Assembly (NCBI RefSeq): GCF_024807145.1
Contig: NZ_JANUCA010000002.1
Location: forward strand, 62,001-126,000
Length of the DNA stretch: 64,000 nt
Direction of reading: 5' to 3'
Origin: Microbacterium sp. AK031
Lineage (GTDB): Bacteria > Actinomycetota > Actinomycetes > Actinomycetales > Microbacteriaceae
This document shows positions 47,601 to 55,114 of this stretch, one piece after another. The notes beneath the pieces are model-generated. The model saw only the letters and a program-made list of their open reading frames with translations, did no database searches and had not been told where the DNA came from. A program made the translations under genes and the position numbers. Position 1 is the stretch's first letter, and the number at the start of each line of letters is the position of its first letter.

Positions 47601-48575
47601 AGCGCCTTCGCCGTCGAGCAGCGCCGCGCACGCGACCACCGTCGCCTCGGTCGGCCCGTAGGTGTTCCACACCTCACGTCCGTCCGAGACGAGTCGTGCG
47701 ACGAGTTCCGGCGGGCAGGCCTCTCCCCCGAAGATCAGGAGGCGGACGTTCTCGATGGCATCCTGCGGCCACAGCGCGGCCAGCGTCGGCACGGTGGAGA
47801 CGACGGTGATCCCGTGGCCGAGAAGCCAGGGTCCGAGGTCTTCTCCGGAGCGCACCAGCGCTCGCGGTGCAGGAACCAGGCATGCGCCGTAGCGCCAGGC
47901 GAGCCACATCTCCTCGCACGACGCGTCGAATGCGACGGAGAGGCCCGCGAGCACTCGGTCGCCAGAACCGAGTGGTGCGTCCTGCAGGAAGAGTCGAGCT
48001 TCTGCGTCGACGAAGGCCGCGGCCGAGCGATGTGTGACGGCGACGCCCTTCGGCACACCGGTCGAGCCGGAGGTGAAGATGATCCACGCGTCGTCATCGA
48101 TGGTGGGTATCTCGACTGTGACGATCGCGCTCGAACTCGGGTGCGGTGATTCTCCGTCGAACAGTGCCCTCGTCGGCGCGTGCGATTCGGCCGCACGCGG
48201 CTCGTAGGCGCCCGCTCCGGTGATCACACCGGCGACCCCGGCCTCTCCGAAGACGAGATCCGCCCGCTCCTCGGGGTCATCCGCATCGACCGGCACATAG
48301 GCTGCACCTGCGGCCATGATCCCGAGGATCGCGATGTAGAGCTCACGGTCGCCTGACGGCATCCGCACTCCTACGCGGTCGCCCTTCTCCACGCCATTCT
48401 CTCGAAGCCGGGCGGCGGTCTGCCAGACGAGCGCCAGCAGCTCGGCATAGCTCAGCGCGCCGTCGGCGTCTTCGAGGGCCGATGCCTGCGGATGCTGCGT
48501 GGCCGATGCCCGGAGGATGTCGATCAGCGTGCGCGGAGCGGTCGCAGCGCCGGAGTGGTCGAGATACTCCTGCAT
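44649..48575 (-). CDS. Pls/PosA-type membrane-bound non-ribosomal peptide synthetase
   Basis: A 1308-residue single-module protein. Residues ~1-500 are an adenylation domain (TSGSTGVPKGVAVTHRS, NTYGPTEATVVACAALL, YRSGDLVRADPAG), about 510-590 a peptidyl carrier domain (QLGGGSLAAAQLVSRI with the acceptor Ser). There follow membrane helices and three tandem acyltransferase-like or left-handed-beta-helix domains (GRGATIGARSTLAPGTKIG; GDGATVNRGCVV; ASIGADATVGPASLVM). This order is that of the Pls family, which makes poly-epsilon-lysine and related homopolymers; no condensation domain is visible. ATG at 48575 is preferred; a TTG at 48587 overlaps the preceding stop. It is flanked by a histone-like protein and an M1 peptidase, and a convergent phosphopantetheinyl transferase. 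Confidence 0.9.
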   Translation of the reverse strand: MQEYLDHSGAATAPRTLIDILRASATQHPQASALEDADGALSYAELLALVWQTAARLRENGVEKGDRVGVRMPSGDRELYIAILGIMAAGAAYVPVDADDPEERADLVFGEAGVAGVITGAGAYEPRAAESHAPTRALFDGESPHPSSSAIVTVEIPTIDDDAWIIFTSGSTGVPKGVAVTHRSAAAFVDAEARLFLQDAPLGSGDRVLAGLSVAFDASCEEMWLAWRYGACLVPAPRALVRSGEDLGPWLLGHGITVVSTVPTLAALWPQDAIENVRLLIFGGEACPPELVARLVSDGREVWNTYGPTEATVVACAALLDGEGAVRIGLPLDGWNLAVVDSAGNQVADGEVGELIIGGVGLARYLDPAKDAEKYAPMPSLGWERAYRSGDLVRADPAGLLFQGRADDQVKVGGRRIELGEVESALQALSAVSAAAVVVQRSDGGVPLLVGYVVPAEGFDRQTARAELAETLPAPLIPLLAVMDDLPVRTSGKVDKAALPWPLEDTDGSDSSLSGTAAWLSEQWLAVLGIRPADEKADFFQLGGGSLAAAQLVSRIRVRAPEFTMADVYDLPKLRQMADAVEEEASDDEVEATFSTAHPTPRIMQWVQSIAGVPLFILTGIRWTLWLLTGSWLMQLVPGFEFLPDAPWWVIVIGLLIFVIPFGRMAVSAGLSRLLLAGVRPGDYARGGGVHLRLWLAEQIAHQIDPVGLAGAPWVTYYARALGAKIGPNVDLHALPPVTGMLDVAEGAAIEPEVDLSGYWIDGDTVRIGGIRIGRGATIGARSTLAPGTKIGRDAEIAPGSAVFGRVRAGQRWAGSPAVRVGGTSSPLAPERPAAPRRWLWAYGLSSAGLALLPFVAYAVGLLVIAQAIRGSASLPEALPAVAAWLIPATLAAGVTLAVLVVVLTRLLSIGLDEGIHAVRSRVAWQAWSTERLLDSARTILFPIYSSLFTPIWLRMLGAKVGREVEASTVLLIPSMTTIDDGAFLADDTMVAAYELKGGWMRLDRARIGKRAFLGNSGMAGPGHRVPRDGLVAVLSVAPEKSKPGSSWLGSPAMRLRRVVNDADLERTYRPRGGLRVARALWELCRFIPVIVSCALGMAVLFALAAMIDAWGMAMTAVLSGVIVMLAGLFAAAISTIAKWVIVGRIRPGEHPLWSSFVWRTEVSDTFTEMVAAPWFANAAAGTPILAMWLRSLGAEVGRGVWTDSYWLPEPDLVTLGDGATVNRGCVVQTHLFHDRVMSTDTVTLEAGATLGPHSVILPAASIGADATVGPASLVMRGETVPVGSRWSGNPIGPWRAVKVRAYQSADL

Positions 48576-48583
48576 CGACGGGT

Positions 48584-49207
48584 TCAAGCCGACAGAAGAG
48601 TGATCAGCTGCGCCTTGTTGAGCCGCGAGAATCCGGTGCGGCTCTCGGCAGCTGCGCGTGCGCGCAGCTGTACGACGGTGAGCGTCGACAGGTCGGATCC
48701 CGCGGCCTTCGGAGCCGCAGTGCCCGTGGCTGCGGGCTTGGTCGCGGCAGGCTTCGTCTCCGCAGGCTTCGTCACCGCAAGCTTGGTTGCTGCAGGCTTC
48801 GCAACCGCCTCATCAACCGGCTTCACAGCATCCTGCACCGATACGTTGTCGGCCTTGGCAGACTTCTCGGCCTTGGCAGCCTTCTCGGCCTTCTTGACCT
48901 TCTTCGCGGCCTCTGCCTGCACCTTCTTCGCGGCCTCTGCCTTCGCCGCGAGCTTGCTCTCGATCTTGTCTGCAGTCTTCTCGATGCGCTCGATCGCGGC
49001 GACGGCCTTCTTCTCCACCTTGCGTGGACTGCGCTCGACCTTCTTCTTCGCCTTCGACACGTCCTTGGCGTCGTCGGCGAGTGCGCGCAGCTTCTTCGCG
49101 GCCTTCTTCGGGAGCGTCCTACTCAGACGCTTCGCATCCTTCGCGGCCTCGGCCGCGGCATCCAGCGCAGCATTCGCCGACTTCACGGCCTTCGTTGTCT
49201 TCGCCAT
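48584..49207 (-). CDS. Lys/Ala-rich histone-like protein with SAP/Rho-N-like C-terminus
   Basis: A 207-residue protein, very rich in Lys and Ala (for example KKVQAEAAKKVKKAEKAAKA), resembling H1-type nucleoid proteins of actinobacteria. After a Thr/Pro/Ala linker with AATKPA repeats, the C-terminal ~35 residues (LSTLTVVQLRARAAAESRTG, then LNKAQLITLL) look like a Rho-N/SAP-type helical domain. ATG at 49207 has GGAG five bases upstream. It precedes the NRPS with a four-base overlap if the NRPS uses TTG 48587, otherwise a short gap. It could be a nucleoid protein; an unverified link to the lysine-polymer-type NRPS is discussed in the findings. Confidence 0.82.
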   Translation of the reverse strand: MAKTTKAVKSANAALDAAAEAAKDAKRLSRTLPKKAAKKLRALADDAKDVSKAKKKVERSPRKVEKKAVAAIERIEKTADKIESKLAAKAEAAKKVQAEAAKKVKKAEKAAKAEKSAKADNVSVQDAVKPVDEAVAKPAATKLAVTKPAETKPAATKPAATGTAAPKAAGSDLSTLTVVQLRARAAAESRTGFSRLNKAQLITLLSA

Positions 49208-49305
49208 CTTGACTCCCTCAATCCGCATGTCCGCCGCGGATTGTCGGCGTACTGCATGCGGCGCACATCGTACAGGGGCAAGGAAAACAGCTCGGAAACT
49301 GCGCG

Positions 49306-49710
49306 TCAGACCAGCTCGCCGACGAGCGTCTCGATGCGTGCCCGGATGTCGTCGCGGATCGGGCGCACCGACTCGATGCCCTGACCCGCCGGGTCGTCGA
49401 GCTTCCAGTCCTCGTACCGCTTCCCGGGGAAGAACGGGCAGGCGTCACCGCAGCCCATCGTGATGACGACGTCAGAGGCCTGCACCGCTTCAGTGGTGAG
49501 CACCTTCGGCTGCTCTGCCGTGATGTCGATGTCGAGCTCTGCCATGGCGTCGACCGCGATCGGATTGATCTGATCGGCCGGCATGGATCCGGCGGAACGG
49601 ACCTCGATGCGGTCGCCGGCGATGTCGCGGAGGAATCCGGCTGCCATCTGCGAGCGGCCGGCGTTGTGGACGCAGACGAACAGGACGGAGGGCTTGGTGG
49701 TGTCGGTCAT
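49306..49710 (-). CDS. arsC: Arsenate reductase (low-molecular-weight phosphatase type)
   Basis: A 134-residue protein with the P-loop CVHNAGRSQMA and a second cysteine pair in MGCGDACPFFPGKRYEDW, the layout of ArsC enzymes of the mycothiol-dependent actinobacterial type. It reduces arsenate to arsenite for export. It follows the fused ArsR-ArsC gene in the same direction, 25 bases away, at the end of the trxB-acr3-arsR/arsC-arsC operon. TGGAGA precedes ATG at 49710. Confidence 0.92.
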   Translation of the reverse strand: MTDTTKPSVLFVCVHNAGRSQMAAGFLRDIAGDRIEVRSAGSMPADQINPIAVDAMAELDIDITAEQPKVLTTEAVQASDVVITMGCGDACPFFPGKRYEDWKLDDPAGQGIESVRPIRDDIRARIETLVGELV

Positions 49711-49735
49711 GCTGTCTCCAGGTGTTGAGAAGTGG

Positions 49736-50728
49736 TCAGTGGACAAGGTCGTCTACGAGGGTGCGGACTCGGGCGGCGATATCGTCTCGGATGGCTTCGA
49801 CGCCCTCGCGTGATGCGAGCGCCGGATCGCCCACAGCCCAGTCGTCGTAGCGGACTCCCGGAATGATCGGGCAGACATCGCCACAGCCCATCGTGATGAC
49901 GACATCCGCCGCTCTGACGGCATCGTCCGTCAGCGGTTTCGGGAACCGCTCTGCGGCCCCGTCTCCTTCGATCTCGGCGAGCAGTGATCGCACGTGCGGG
50001 TGGATCACATCCGCGGGGCTGGAGCCGGCAGAGCGGGCGACGACTTTGCCGCCTGCGAGCTGATTGACAAGAGCTGCGGCGAGCTGCGAGCGACCGGCGT
50101 TGGCCACACAGACGAACAGCACCTGGGGCACGGCCGTATCGCGGTCGCGGGTGAGGTCGCTGAGCCTCTGACGCGCGAACCGCTCTGTGAGCGGGATCAG
50201 GGCCGAGGTCACCCGGGCGGTGCGGGCGAGAGCCGTGTACGACTCCCGGACGACGGTGAGGACGGCGGCAGCGTCGACGTCAGGAACCTCTGCAGCCAGT
50301 TCATCGGCGAGGCGCGTGACGCGCGCATCGAAATCCGGTCGGAGGATGTCTTCGGACGCACCATCCGCCGCTGGCGCTGCAACCGTGGCCGGCGCGAACG
50401 AATCCAGCAGCGTCGTGACGGCGCGGCGACGCTGGGGGTTGATCTTGTACCAGACCCATGTGCCGCGGCGCTCTGACGTCAGCACGTCGACGTCCTTGAG
50501 GACCTTGAGGTGGTGCGACACGGTCGGCTGCGACACCTCGGCGAGTTCGGCGAGGTCGCACACGCAGGACTCCCCTCGCGGGTCGGAGGCGATGGCGGAG
50601 AGCATCCGCAGTCGCAACGGGTCCGACAGCGCCTTCAGCGTGGATGCCACCGAGGATGCGGCATCCTGCCCGATCGCATGCGTGCTGACGGGACTGCACG
50701 TCTCGTCAGCGGTCAATGTGACATTCAT
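49736..50728 (-). CDS. Fusion of ArsR repressor and arsenate reductase
   Basis: A 330-residue fusion. Residues ~20-110 are an ArsR/SmtB winged helix (LKALSDPLRLRMLSAIASDP, metal-binding ESCVCDLAE, recognition helix VSQPTVSHHLKVLKD). A linker to about 120 precedes a three-helix segment (DFDARVTRLADELAAEV ... RFARQRLSDL) and then an ArsC domain with P-loop CVANAGRSQLA and MGCGDVCPIIPG near the end. It is overlapped by four bases with acr3. The protein would couple arsenite sensing at its own operon to arsenate reduction, though fused regulators may also be regulation-only. Confidence 0.93.
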   Translation of the reverse strand: MNVTLTADETCSPVSTHAIGQDAASSVASTLKALSDPLRLRMLSAIASDPRGESCVCDLAELAEVSQPTVSHHLKVLKDVDVLTSERRGTWVWYKINPQRRRAVTTLLDSFAPATVAAPAADGASEDILRPDFDARVTRLADELAAEVPDVDAAAVLTVVRESYTALARTARVTSALIPLTERFARQRLSDLTRDRDTAVPQVLFVCVANAGRSQLAAALVNQLAGGKVVARSAGSSPADVIHPHVRSLLAEIEGDGAAERFPKPLTDDAVRAADVVITMGCGDVCPIIPGVRYDDWAVGDPALASREGVEAIRDDIAARVRTLVDDLVH

Positions 50729-51834
50729 GATGGCACCCTCTCGACGGCGGATGGAGCGGCGGTGTACGGATCGGTGTGGAACCACTTACGGGCCGCCCAG
50801 AGCGAGACATAGACGAGCCCGACGAGAACCGGCACCTCGATCAGCGGGCCGACAACGCCTGCGAGCGCCTGCCCCGACGCTGCACCGAACGTGCCGATGG
50901 CCACAGCGATCGCGAGTTCGAAGTTGTTGCCGGCAGCGGTGAACGCCAACGTCGAAGATCGTGCGTAGCCGAGACCGAGCGCTTTGCCGGTGAAGAGTCC
51001 GATGAACCACATCACCGCGAAGTACACCAGCAGCGGCAACGCGATCCTGGCCACGTCGAGCGGGCGGGACGTGACCTGCTCCCCTTGCAGAGCGAACAGC
51101 AGCACGATCGTGAACAGCAGCCCGTACAGTGCCCATGGGCCGATCTTCGGCAGGAACTTCTCCTCGTACCACTCACGCCCCTTGCGACGCTCCCCGACGA
51201 ACCGTGATGCGAATCCAGCGAGCAACGGGACACCCAGGAAGATGAGGACGTTGAGCGCGATCGAGCCGACCGAGAAGTCCAGCCCCTGAGTGTCGAGCCC
51301 GAGCCGGCCGGGCAGGACGGTGAGGTAGAACCACCCGAGCAGTGAGAACGCCACGACCTGGAAGACCGAGTTGATCGCGACGAGCACGGCGGCGGCTTCT
51401 CTGTCGCCGCAGGCAAGGTCGTTCCAGATGACGACCATCGCGATGCATCGGGCGAGCCCGACGATGATGAGACCCGTCCGGTACTCGGGCAGGTCGGGCA
51501 GGAACATCCAGGCGAGCGCGAACATGAGCGCGGGGCCGATCAACCAGTTCAGCACGAGCGAGGAGATGAGCAGCTTCTTGTCGCCCGTGACGGCCGCGAC
51601 CTTGTCGTAGCGGACCTTCGCAAGGACGGGATACATCATCACCAGCAGGCCCAGGGCGATGGGAACGGAGATGCCGCCGACCTCGAGGCTCGCGAGCAAC
51701 GGGGACACGCCGGGGACGAATCGACCGAGGAGGATGCCGCCGACCATGGCGAGCCCGATCCACAGCGGCAGCCACCGGTCAAGCGTCGACAGGCGACGCG
51801 TCGCAGGTAGTGCAGGAACGGTTGCGGTGCTCAT
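50725..51834 (-). CDS. acr3: ACR3-family arsenite efflux permease
   Basis: A 369-residue protein with about ten helices. Hallmarks are [20 protein letters not shown], the conserved-Cys segment [16 protein letters not shown] and a late [18 protein letters not shown]. It exports arsenite using the proton motive force. ATG at 51834 overlaps the trxB stop (ATGA) and its stop overlaps the arsR-arsC start. The order trxB-acr3-arsR/C-arsC is compatible with coregulated reduction and export. Confidence 0.95.
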   Translation of the reverse strand: MSTATVPALPATRRLSTLDRWLPLWIGLAMVGGILLGRFVPGVSPLLASLEVGGISVPIALGLLVMMYPVLAKVRYDKVAAVTGDKKLLISSLVLNWLIGPALMFALAWMFLPDLPEYRTGLIIVGLARCIAMVVIWNDLACGDREAAAVLVAINSVFQVVAFSLLGWFYLTVLPGRLGLDTQGLDFSVGSIALNVLIFLGVPLLAGFASRFVGERRKGREWYEEKFLPKIGPWALYGLLFTIVLLFALQGEQVTSRPLDVARIALPLLVYFAVMWFIGLFTGKALGLGYARSSTLAFTAAGNNFELAIAVAIGTFGAASGQALAGVVGPLIEVPVLVGLVYVSLWAARKWFHTDPYTAAPSAVERVPS

Positions 51835-52808
51835 GCGAAGACCTCTTCCGCTGCGGACACGTGCACCGGAGCGTCTGCGAGATCGGAGAGGAACTGCTGG
51901 GCGTCCTGCGCTGCGGCGCATCCGGTGCCTGCGGCGGTGATCGCCTGACGGTAGGTGTGATCGACGAGGTCGCCGGCCGCGAACACTCCGGGCAGGTTGG
52001 TGCGGGTCGAGGGATGGTCCACGAGCACATATCCTTCGGCGTCCGTGTCGATGACTCCGGTCACGAGTTCGGAGCGGGGGTCGTGACCGATGGCCACGAA
52101 GACCCCGGTGGCAGGCAGTTCGCGTTCGGTACCGGTGATTGTGTCGCGGAGCGTGACCGCACGCACCTTCTCGGCTCCGATGATGCCTGCGACTTCACTG
52201 TTCCAGGCGACGTCGATCTTCGGGTGATCCAGCACCCGCTGCGCCATGATCGTCGACGCACGGAACTCGTCGCGGCGGTGCACGACTGTGACCTTCGACG
52301 CGAAGCGGGTGAGGAAAAGTGCTTCCTCCATCGCGGAGTCGCCGCCGCCGACGACGACGATGTCCTGATCGCGGAAGAAGAACCCGTCGCAGGTCGCGCA
52401 CCATGAGAGCCCGTGGCCGGTCAGTCGCTCTTCTTCGGGCAGTCCGAGCTTGCGATAGGCGGATCCCATGGTGAGGATGACGGCGCGAGCGCGGAAGGTC
52501 TCACCGGCGCCGGTCTCGATGATCTTGACCGGACCGTCGAGGTCGACGCTGGTGGCGTCATCGAGCAGGATGCGGGCGCCGAACCGCTCGGCCTGGGCGC
52601 GCATCGACTCCATCAGCTCAGGCCCCTGCACGCCGTCGACGAATCCGGGGAAGTTCTCCACCTCGGTCGTCGTCATCAGCGCACCGCCCGCGGTGACGGA
52701 ACCGGCGAGCACCACCGGCTCGAGCCCTGCGCGAGCGGCGTAGACCGCAGCGGTATATCCGGCGGGTCCGGAACCGACGATGACCAGCTCAACCTCTTGA
52801 TTCGACAT
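51831..52808 (-). CDS. trxB: Thioredoxin reductase
   Basis: A 325-residue flavoprotein with [14 protein letters not shown] at residues 11-24, the active-site disulfide WCATCDG and the NADPH motif [15 protein letters not shown]. Usual TrxB length. As the first gene of the arsenic operon it may recycle a thioredoxin-like partner of the arsenate reductases; mycothiol reduction is an alternative. The promoter region has no Shine-Dalgarno: TTGCAT and CAATAT lie 17 bases apart and the start is only six bases from CAATAT, so the transcript may be leaderless. Confidence 0.93.
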   Translation of the reverse strand: MSNQEVELVIVGSGPAGYTAAVYAARAGLEPVVLAGSVTAGGALMTTTEVENFPGFVDGVQGPELMESMRAQAERFGARILLDDATSVDLDGPVKIIETGAGETFRARAVILTMGSAYRKLGLPEEERLTGHGLSWCATCDGFFFRDQDIVVVGGGDSAMEEALFLTRFASKVTVVHRRDEFRASTIMAQRVLDHPKIDVAWNSEVAGIIGAEKVRAVTLRDTITGTERELPATGVFVAIGHDPRSELVTGVIDTDAEGYVLVDHPSTRTNLPGVFAAGDLVDHTYRQAITAAGTGCAAAQDAQQFLSDLADAPVHVSAAEEVFA

Positions 52809-52817
52809 GCGTCTATA

Positions 52818-52836
52818 TTGACATCCATCGATATCG
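52818..52836. promoter_or_regulatory. Candidate ArsR operator between trxB and single-Cys arsC
   Basis: TTGACATCCATCGATATCG lies between the predicted -35 and -10 of trxB. It resembles the reversed motif at 54738-54753 near the second arsR (TATCGAAGAATGTCAA). Binding here would control the trxB-acr3 operon and possibly the divergent arsC. Confidence 0.55.
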
Positions 52837-52933
52837 AATGCAACCATGCTGCGGAGCGTTCACCTGCTCGCCATCCGGTGAGTAGATCATGCAAGCGCAA
52901 CGACCATGCTGCAACTTAGAAAGCGGAGAAACG

Positions 52934-53335
52934 ATGACCCAGTCGAAGACCGTCGTGTTCATCTGCAATCACAACGCGGGGCGTTCGCAGCTGGGCGCCC
53001 ACCTGCTCACCAATGTTGACACCGAGGAGCTGGTAGCGACGAGCGCGGGCATCAGCCCGGCCGAAACGATCAACCCGGCGATCGCCGAGTCACTGCATGA
53101 ACTCGGGATCGACACGAGCGAAGCACGTCCGCGTGCGGTGACGATCGAAGATCTCGAATCCGCCGATGTGGTCGTGCTGATGAAGCCGGGCCTCCCCCTC
53201 CCCGGCCCTGTCGGTGGAGAGTTGGTCGAATGGTCCTTCCCTGACCCGTCGAACTGGGAAGCCGAGGGCGTGCGTGAGCTCCGTGACGCCGTCGACGAGA
53301 AGGTCCGCGGACTCGCTGCCCGCCTCATCGACTGA
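52934..53335 (+). CDS. Single-cysteine low-molecular-weight phosphatase/ArsC homologue
   Basis: A 133-residue protein with P-loop CNHNAGRSQLGAHL at the N-terminus and a catalytic-Asp-like WSFPDPSNW. It has just one cysteine in total: the MGCGDxCP segment of the neighbouring ArsC is replaced by LMKPGLPLPGP. It therefore cannot use an intramolecular disulfide cascade; a mycothiol/mycoredoxin route or a phosphatase role is possible. ATG at 52934 has GGAGA upstream. It is divergent from trxB and followed by a long bidirectional terminator. Confidence 0.85.
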   Translation: MTQSKTVVFICNHNAGRSQLGAHLLTNVDTEELVATSAGISPAETINPAIAESLHELGIDTSEARPRAVTIEDLESADVVVLMKPGLPLPGPVGGELVEWSFPDPSNWEAEGVRELRDAVDEKVRGLAARLID

Positions 53336-53382
53336 CACGCGAAAGGGTGGGACCTCGACCTGAGGTCCCACCCTTTCGCGTG
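53336..53382. terminator. Bidirectional terminator, 21-bp perfect stem
   Basis: Arms 53336-53356 and 53362-53382 pair perfectly around a 5-base loop, between two convergent genes (arsC homologue on plus, ArsO-like gene on minus). Confidence 0.9.
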
Positions 53383-53387
53383 CGCGG

Positions 53388-54689
53388 TCAGCCGACGGGG
53401 ACGGGACGCGCGCCGATCTGAAGAACGGCGGGGGCAGCACAGCAGGTCCCCACGTTGTTGTCGAAGTCGCCCGAACCACCACATACACCGGTATCCGGCA
53501 GCACGAGTTCGTTGCGCGCTGCAGCCTCGTGATCTCCCGCGAGGTGCGCGACGATGCTGCGCACCTGCTCGTAGCCGGTCAGAGCGAGGAACGTCGGCGC
53601 ACGACCATAGGACTTCACCCCGGCGATGAAGAAGCCCTGCTCGGGTTGCGCGAGCTCTCTGGCCCCGGTGGCGGACACCGACCCGCAGGAGTGGATGTTC
53701 GGGTCGATCTCGGAGGCGATGCCTGCGACGGCATCTAGAGTGGAATCCAGGTCGATCCGCAGTTCTCGCAGCATCTCCGTGTCGGGCCGGAACCCGGTCA
53801 GAGCGAAGACGTGCGCGACATCAGTGACCACGGCACCGTCCTCGGCGACGATCGTCAGTGACTCGCCATCCTGGCGGAACTCCGCGACGCGGAATCCGGT
53901 CACGACATTCACCAGGCCTTCGTCGATCATCTTGCGGGCGCGAGAGCCGAGCGCGGCCCGCTCCGGAAGCCCGTCTCCTGCGCCTCCGCCGAAGATGTTC
54001 GCGGCGCTCCCCCGGCGCAGCATCCAGGTCACCCGCGTTCCGGGCGAGCGCCGCGCCAGCTCGCTCAGCCGCAGGACCGCGTGGGTTGCGGAATGCCCCG
54101 CCCCAACGACGACGACATGCGATCCAGCGAACGCGGACACATCGTCCGGAATGCGGTAGGAGATCGAGCTCGACGCCTGGGTCTCGCGGAGCGCCGGGCA
54201 CCCATCGGCGCCTGCCGGGTTCGGCGATCCCCATGTGCCGCTTGCATCGATGACGGCTCGGGCGATCAGTCGGGACTCGTTGCCGTCCCGATCGATCGCG
54301 TGCACCACGAACGGCTGGCTCTTGCGGCCACCGTCGACGACCTTGTCGCGACCTTGGCGGGAGACGCCGGTCACGGTCGTGGCGTACCTGATCCGCTCCC
54401 CCAGAACATCAGCGAGGGGCGCGAGGTAGTCGCTGACCCATTCAGCTCCGGTCGGGTAGCCCGAGATCGGCGCGCTCCATCCTGTCGGCTCGAGAAGACG
54501 GCGAGCGGCCGCATCCGTCAACTCCGGCCACGCCGAGAAGAGGCGCACATGGCCCCACTCGGATATCGCGGCCGCCGGCCCGGCGCCGCGTTCCATCACG
54601 ATCACGTCGACGCCTCGTTCGACAAGATGAGCCGCTGCGGCGAGACCCTGGGGACCTGCTCCGATGACGACGACGGGAAGCTCAGACAT
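53388..54689 (-). CDS. ArsO-like flavin-containing monooxygenase
   Basis: A 433-residue flavoprotein: FAD motif VVIGAGPQGLAAAAHL at the N-terminus, NADP motif VVVVGAGHSATHAVL near residue 190, and the end region GFFIAGVKSYGRAPTFLALTG. This matches ArsO-type monooxygenases that accompany arsenic genes. The C-terminus has a Cys-rich tail (VCGGSGDF...GTCCAAP) that could bind arsenicals. It is divergent from arsR and an MFS exporter. ATG at 54689 has GGAG upstream. The substrate is not known; an organoarsenical or a thiol is likely. Confidence 0.85.
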   Translation of the reverse strand: MSELPVVVIGAGPQGLAAAAHLVERGVDVIVMERGAGPAAAISEWGHVRLFSAWPELTDAAARRLLEPTGWSAPISGYPTGAEWVSDYLAPLADVLGERIRYATTVTGVSRQGRDKVVDGGRKSQPFVVHAIDRDGNESRLIARAVIDASGTWGSPNPAGADGCPALRETQASSSISYRIPDDVSAFAGSHVVVVGAGHSATHAVLRLSELARRSPGTRVTWMLRRGSAANIFGGGAGDGLPERAALGSRARKMIDEGLVNVVTGFRVAEFRQDGESLTIVAEDGAVVTDVAHVFALTGFRPDTEMLRELRIDLDSTLDAVAGIASEIDPNIHSCGSVSATGARELAQPEQGFFIAGVKSYGRAPTFLALTGYEQVRSIVAHLAGDHEAAARNELVLPDTGVCGGSGDFDNNVGTCCAAPAVLQIGARPVPVG

Positions 54690-54702
54690 CACATCTCCTC
54701 AA

Positions 54703-54718
54703 ATCGAAAATCTTCAAT
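54703..54718. promoter_or_regulatory. Candidate ArsR half-operator before the ArsO-like gene
   Basis: ATCGAAAATCTTCAAT shares ATCGAA and TCAAT with the site at 54735-54754 (spacing nearly equal). It lies directly upstream of the monooxygenase start. Confidence 0.45.
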
Positions 54719-54734
54719 ATGCAGACTGTCACGC

Positions 54735-54754
54735 ATCTATCGAAGAATGTCAAT
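54735..54754. promoter_or_regulatory. Candidate ArsR operator before the second arsR
   Basis: ATCTATCGAAGAATGTCAAT sits 18 bases before the arsR start and matches the reverse complement of the site at 52818-52836 in TTGACAT and TCGATA. Autoregulation is likely. Confidence 0.55.
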
Positions 54755-54772
54755 ACGTGTCAGACTAGAACC

Positions 54773-55114
54773 GTGAGCCTGCCAACCACCAGCGAAACGA
54801 GCAGTTGCTGCGTGCCGCGCGTCACATCCTCTCTCACCGTTGAGGATGCGGAGCGCGTGTCGCGCGTGTTCAAGGCTCTCGGCGATCCCACTCGCGTCAG
54901 GCTGCTCTCGCTCATCGCCGCAGGCGACGGCGGAGAGGCCTGCATCTGCGACCTGACGGATCCGGTCGGACTCTCGCAGGGCACCGTTTCTCATCACATG
55001 AAGCTCCTCGCCGACGCCGGGCTGGTCACGCGTGAGCAACGCGGCAAATGGGCGTACTTCGCTCTCAACGACGGCGCGCTGGATGCGGCCGCCGACGCAC
55101 TCCGCTCGGTATGA
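54773..55114 (+). CDS. ArsR family metalloregulator
   Basis: A 113-residue winged-helix repressor with LGDPTRVRLLSLIAAG, metal-binding EACICDLTD, and the recognition helix LSQGTVSHHMKLLADAGLV. An N-terminal SSCCV pair may add to the arsenic site. GTG at 54773 is chosen so that the operator lies upstream; no clear Shine-Dalgarno is seen and a longer frame starts at 54719. Its stop overlaps the MFS start by four bases. It differs from the fused ArsR protein and probably controls the monooxygenase and MFS pair. Confidence 0.88.
   Translation: MSLPTTSETSSCCVPRVTSSLTVEDAERVSRVFKALGDPTRVRLLSLIAAGDGGEACICDLTDPVGLSQGTVSHHMKLLADAGLVTREQRGKWAYFALNDGALDAAADALRSV

Noticed and set aside
46377..48149. 590-codon plus-strand frame opposite the NRPS
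   Set aside because: The NRPS motifs lie on the minus strand; the plus frame is a shadow without ribosome-binding site.
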